Shown: positions 63,746 to 64,000 of the stretch, in pieces
Position numbering within the stretch: position 1 is the stretch's first letter
Layout of the letters: each line of letters opens with the position of its first letter
Source: Flavobacteriaceae bacterium
GTDB taxonomy: Bacteria; Bacteroidota; Bacteroidia; Flavobacteriales; Flavobacteriaceae
Direction of reading: 5' to 3'
NCBI GenBank assembly: GCA_003443635.1
Contig: CP031964.1
Coordinates: forward strand, 248,001-312,000
Length of the DNA stretch: 64,000 nucleotides
Translations under genes and position numbers: made by a program
Notes under the pieces: generated by a model
Databases searched by the model: none
Told to the model about the DNA's origin: nothing
What the model saw: only the letters and a program-made list of their open reading frames with translations

Positions 63746-64000
63746 TTATTGTTTGTTTTGATTTTACAAAGAAGTGTTCAAACAAAAAAATCAACATTCT
63801 ATATAGTGATTTTAAAGTAGAAAAGCCCAAGCCTTTTTTATACACCCAATAATTATGTTTTATTAAATTAAATTTATTGGAAGACATCGAATTTTCTCTA
63901 ACGCGATAATATGCCAATGATTCTTGAATTCCTAGAGCTGGTTTAGCAGATTTTTTAATCGCGGTTAACCATAATAACCAGTCTTGACGTTTGCGTAAAT
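63729..64000 (-). CDS. Glycosyltransferase family 2, C-terminal part (runs off the right edge)
   Basis: The open frame enters from the right edge and ends at TAA over 63729-63731, giving about 90 residues. RKRQDWLLWLTAIKKSAKP followed by LGIQESLAYYRVRENSMSSNK is the typical end of family 2 transferases of the WaaE/EpsE type, and the last 40 residues form a hydrophobic tail. The catalytic DxD part lies outside the window. With the CapK-like gene it suggests that a surface polysaccharide cluster continues to the right. Confidence 0.82.
   Translation of the reverse strand, partial: LRKRQDWLLWLTAIKKSAKPALGIQESLAYYRVRENSMSSNKFNLIKHNYWVYKKGLGFSTLKSLYRMLIFLFEHFFVKSKQTIITHEK

Noticed and set aside
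1..64000. tRNA, rRNA, CRISPR, insertion sequence or prophage
   Set aside because: No cloverleaf-like GC-rich segments, repeat-spacer arrays, transposase genes or phage genes were seen on either strand.

Overview
The window looks like a chromosomal segment of a low-GC (by eye about 30% G+C) gliding member of the Flavobacteriaceae (Bacteroidota). The evidence is two very large secreted proteins with type IX secretion (T9SS) C-terminal sorting domains, the gliding/T9SS lipoproteins GldH and SprE/PorW, promoters of the Bacteroidota type (TTG, about 20 bases, TAnnTTTG), several families found mainly in this group (DUF4292, DUF5687, DUF6427, DUF6341, HU-CCDC81/SPOR), and an F-type ATP synthase operon that lacks atpD and atpC. 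No rRNA, tRNA, CRISPR array, insertion sequence or prophage was seen.

Layout. 1-805: partial TPR protein. 974-5416: an erythromycin-esterase-like/CarboxypepD_reg fusion, a serine beta-lactamase-family hydrolase and a PolB-like 3'-5' exonuclease. 5438-17503: two giant T9SS cargo genes on the minus strand, an M14 carboxypeptidase and a BNR/Asp-box propeller protein. They share about 1.35 kb of apparently identical DNA (three FN3 modules and one MAM module) plus nearly identical sorting-domain DNA. 17716-21068: a double-ABC ATPase and the two subunits of 3-oxoacid CoA-transferase. 21233-25226: a ricT-gldH-PBP1A operon. 25412-27989: trhO, a small unrecognised transcript candidate, and recA with a strong terminator. 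28177-30256: an ECF sigma factor followed immediately by a protein that appears to span both membranes. 30333-35748: MscS channel, PlsC acyltransferase, trpS, dprA, a SPOR protein and a thioesterase. 35817-41929: a small lipoprotein and the flippase-dut-TPR-DUF4292-EnvC run.

41980-44031: a three-gene cassette (secreted alpha/beta hydrolase, ECF sigma factor, membrane protein) bracketed by two identical terminators. 44088-52855: an operon-like run from sprE/porW and a bactofilin into atpZ-atpB-atpE-atpF-atpH-atpA-atpG. 52951-56929: a PadR regulator, two paralogous membrane proteins and an ABC exporter pair. 57042-62353: a PaaE-type reductase, a GT9 glycosyltransferase, DUF4254, DUF6427, DUF6341 and purD. 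62438-64000: a CapK/PaaK-like adenylate-forming enzyme and the C-terminus of a GT2 glycosyltransferase, probably the edge of a surface-polysaccharide cluster.

Most of the window is ordinary housekeeping. The parts most worth a second look are: the sigma/trans-envelope pair at 28177-30183, which matches the dual membrane-spanning anti-sigma design; the long perfect direct repeat inside the two T9SS genes, which could fuse them in frame; the terminator-bracketed sigma cassette; and the short peptide/structured RNA unit between trhO and recA.
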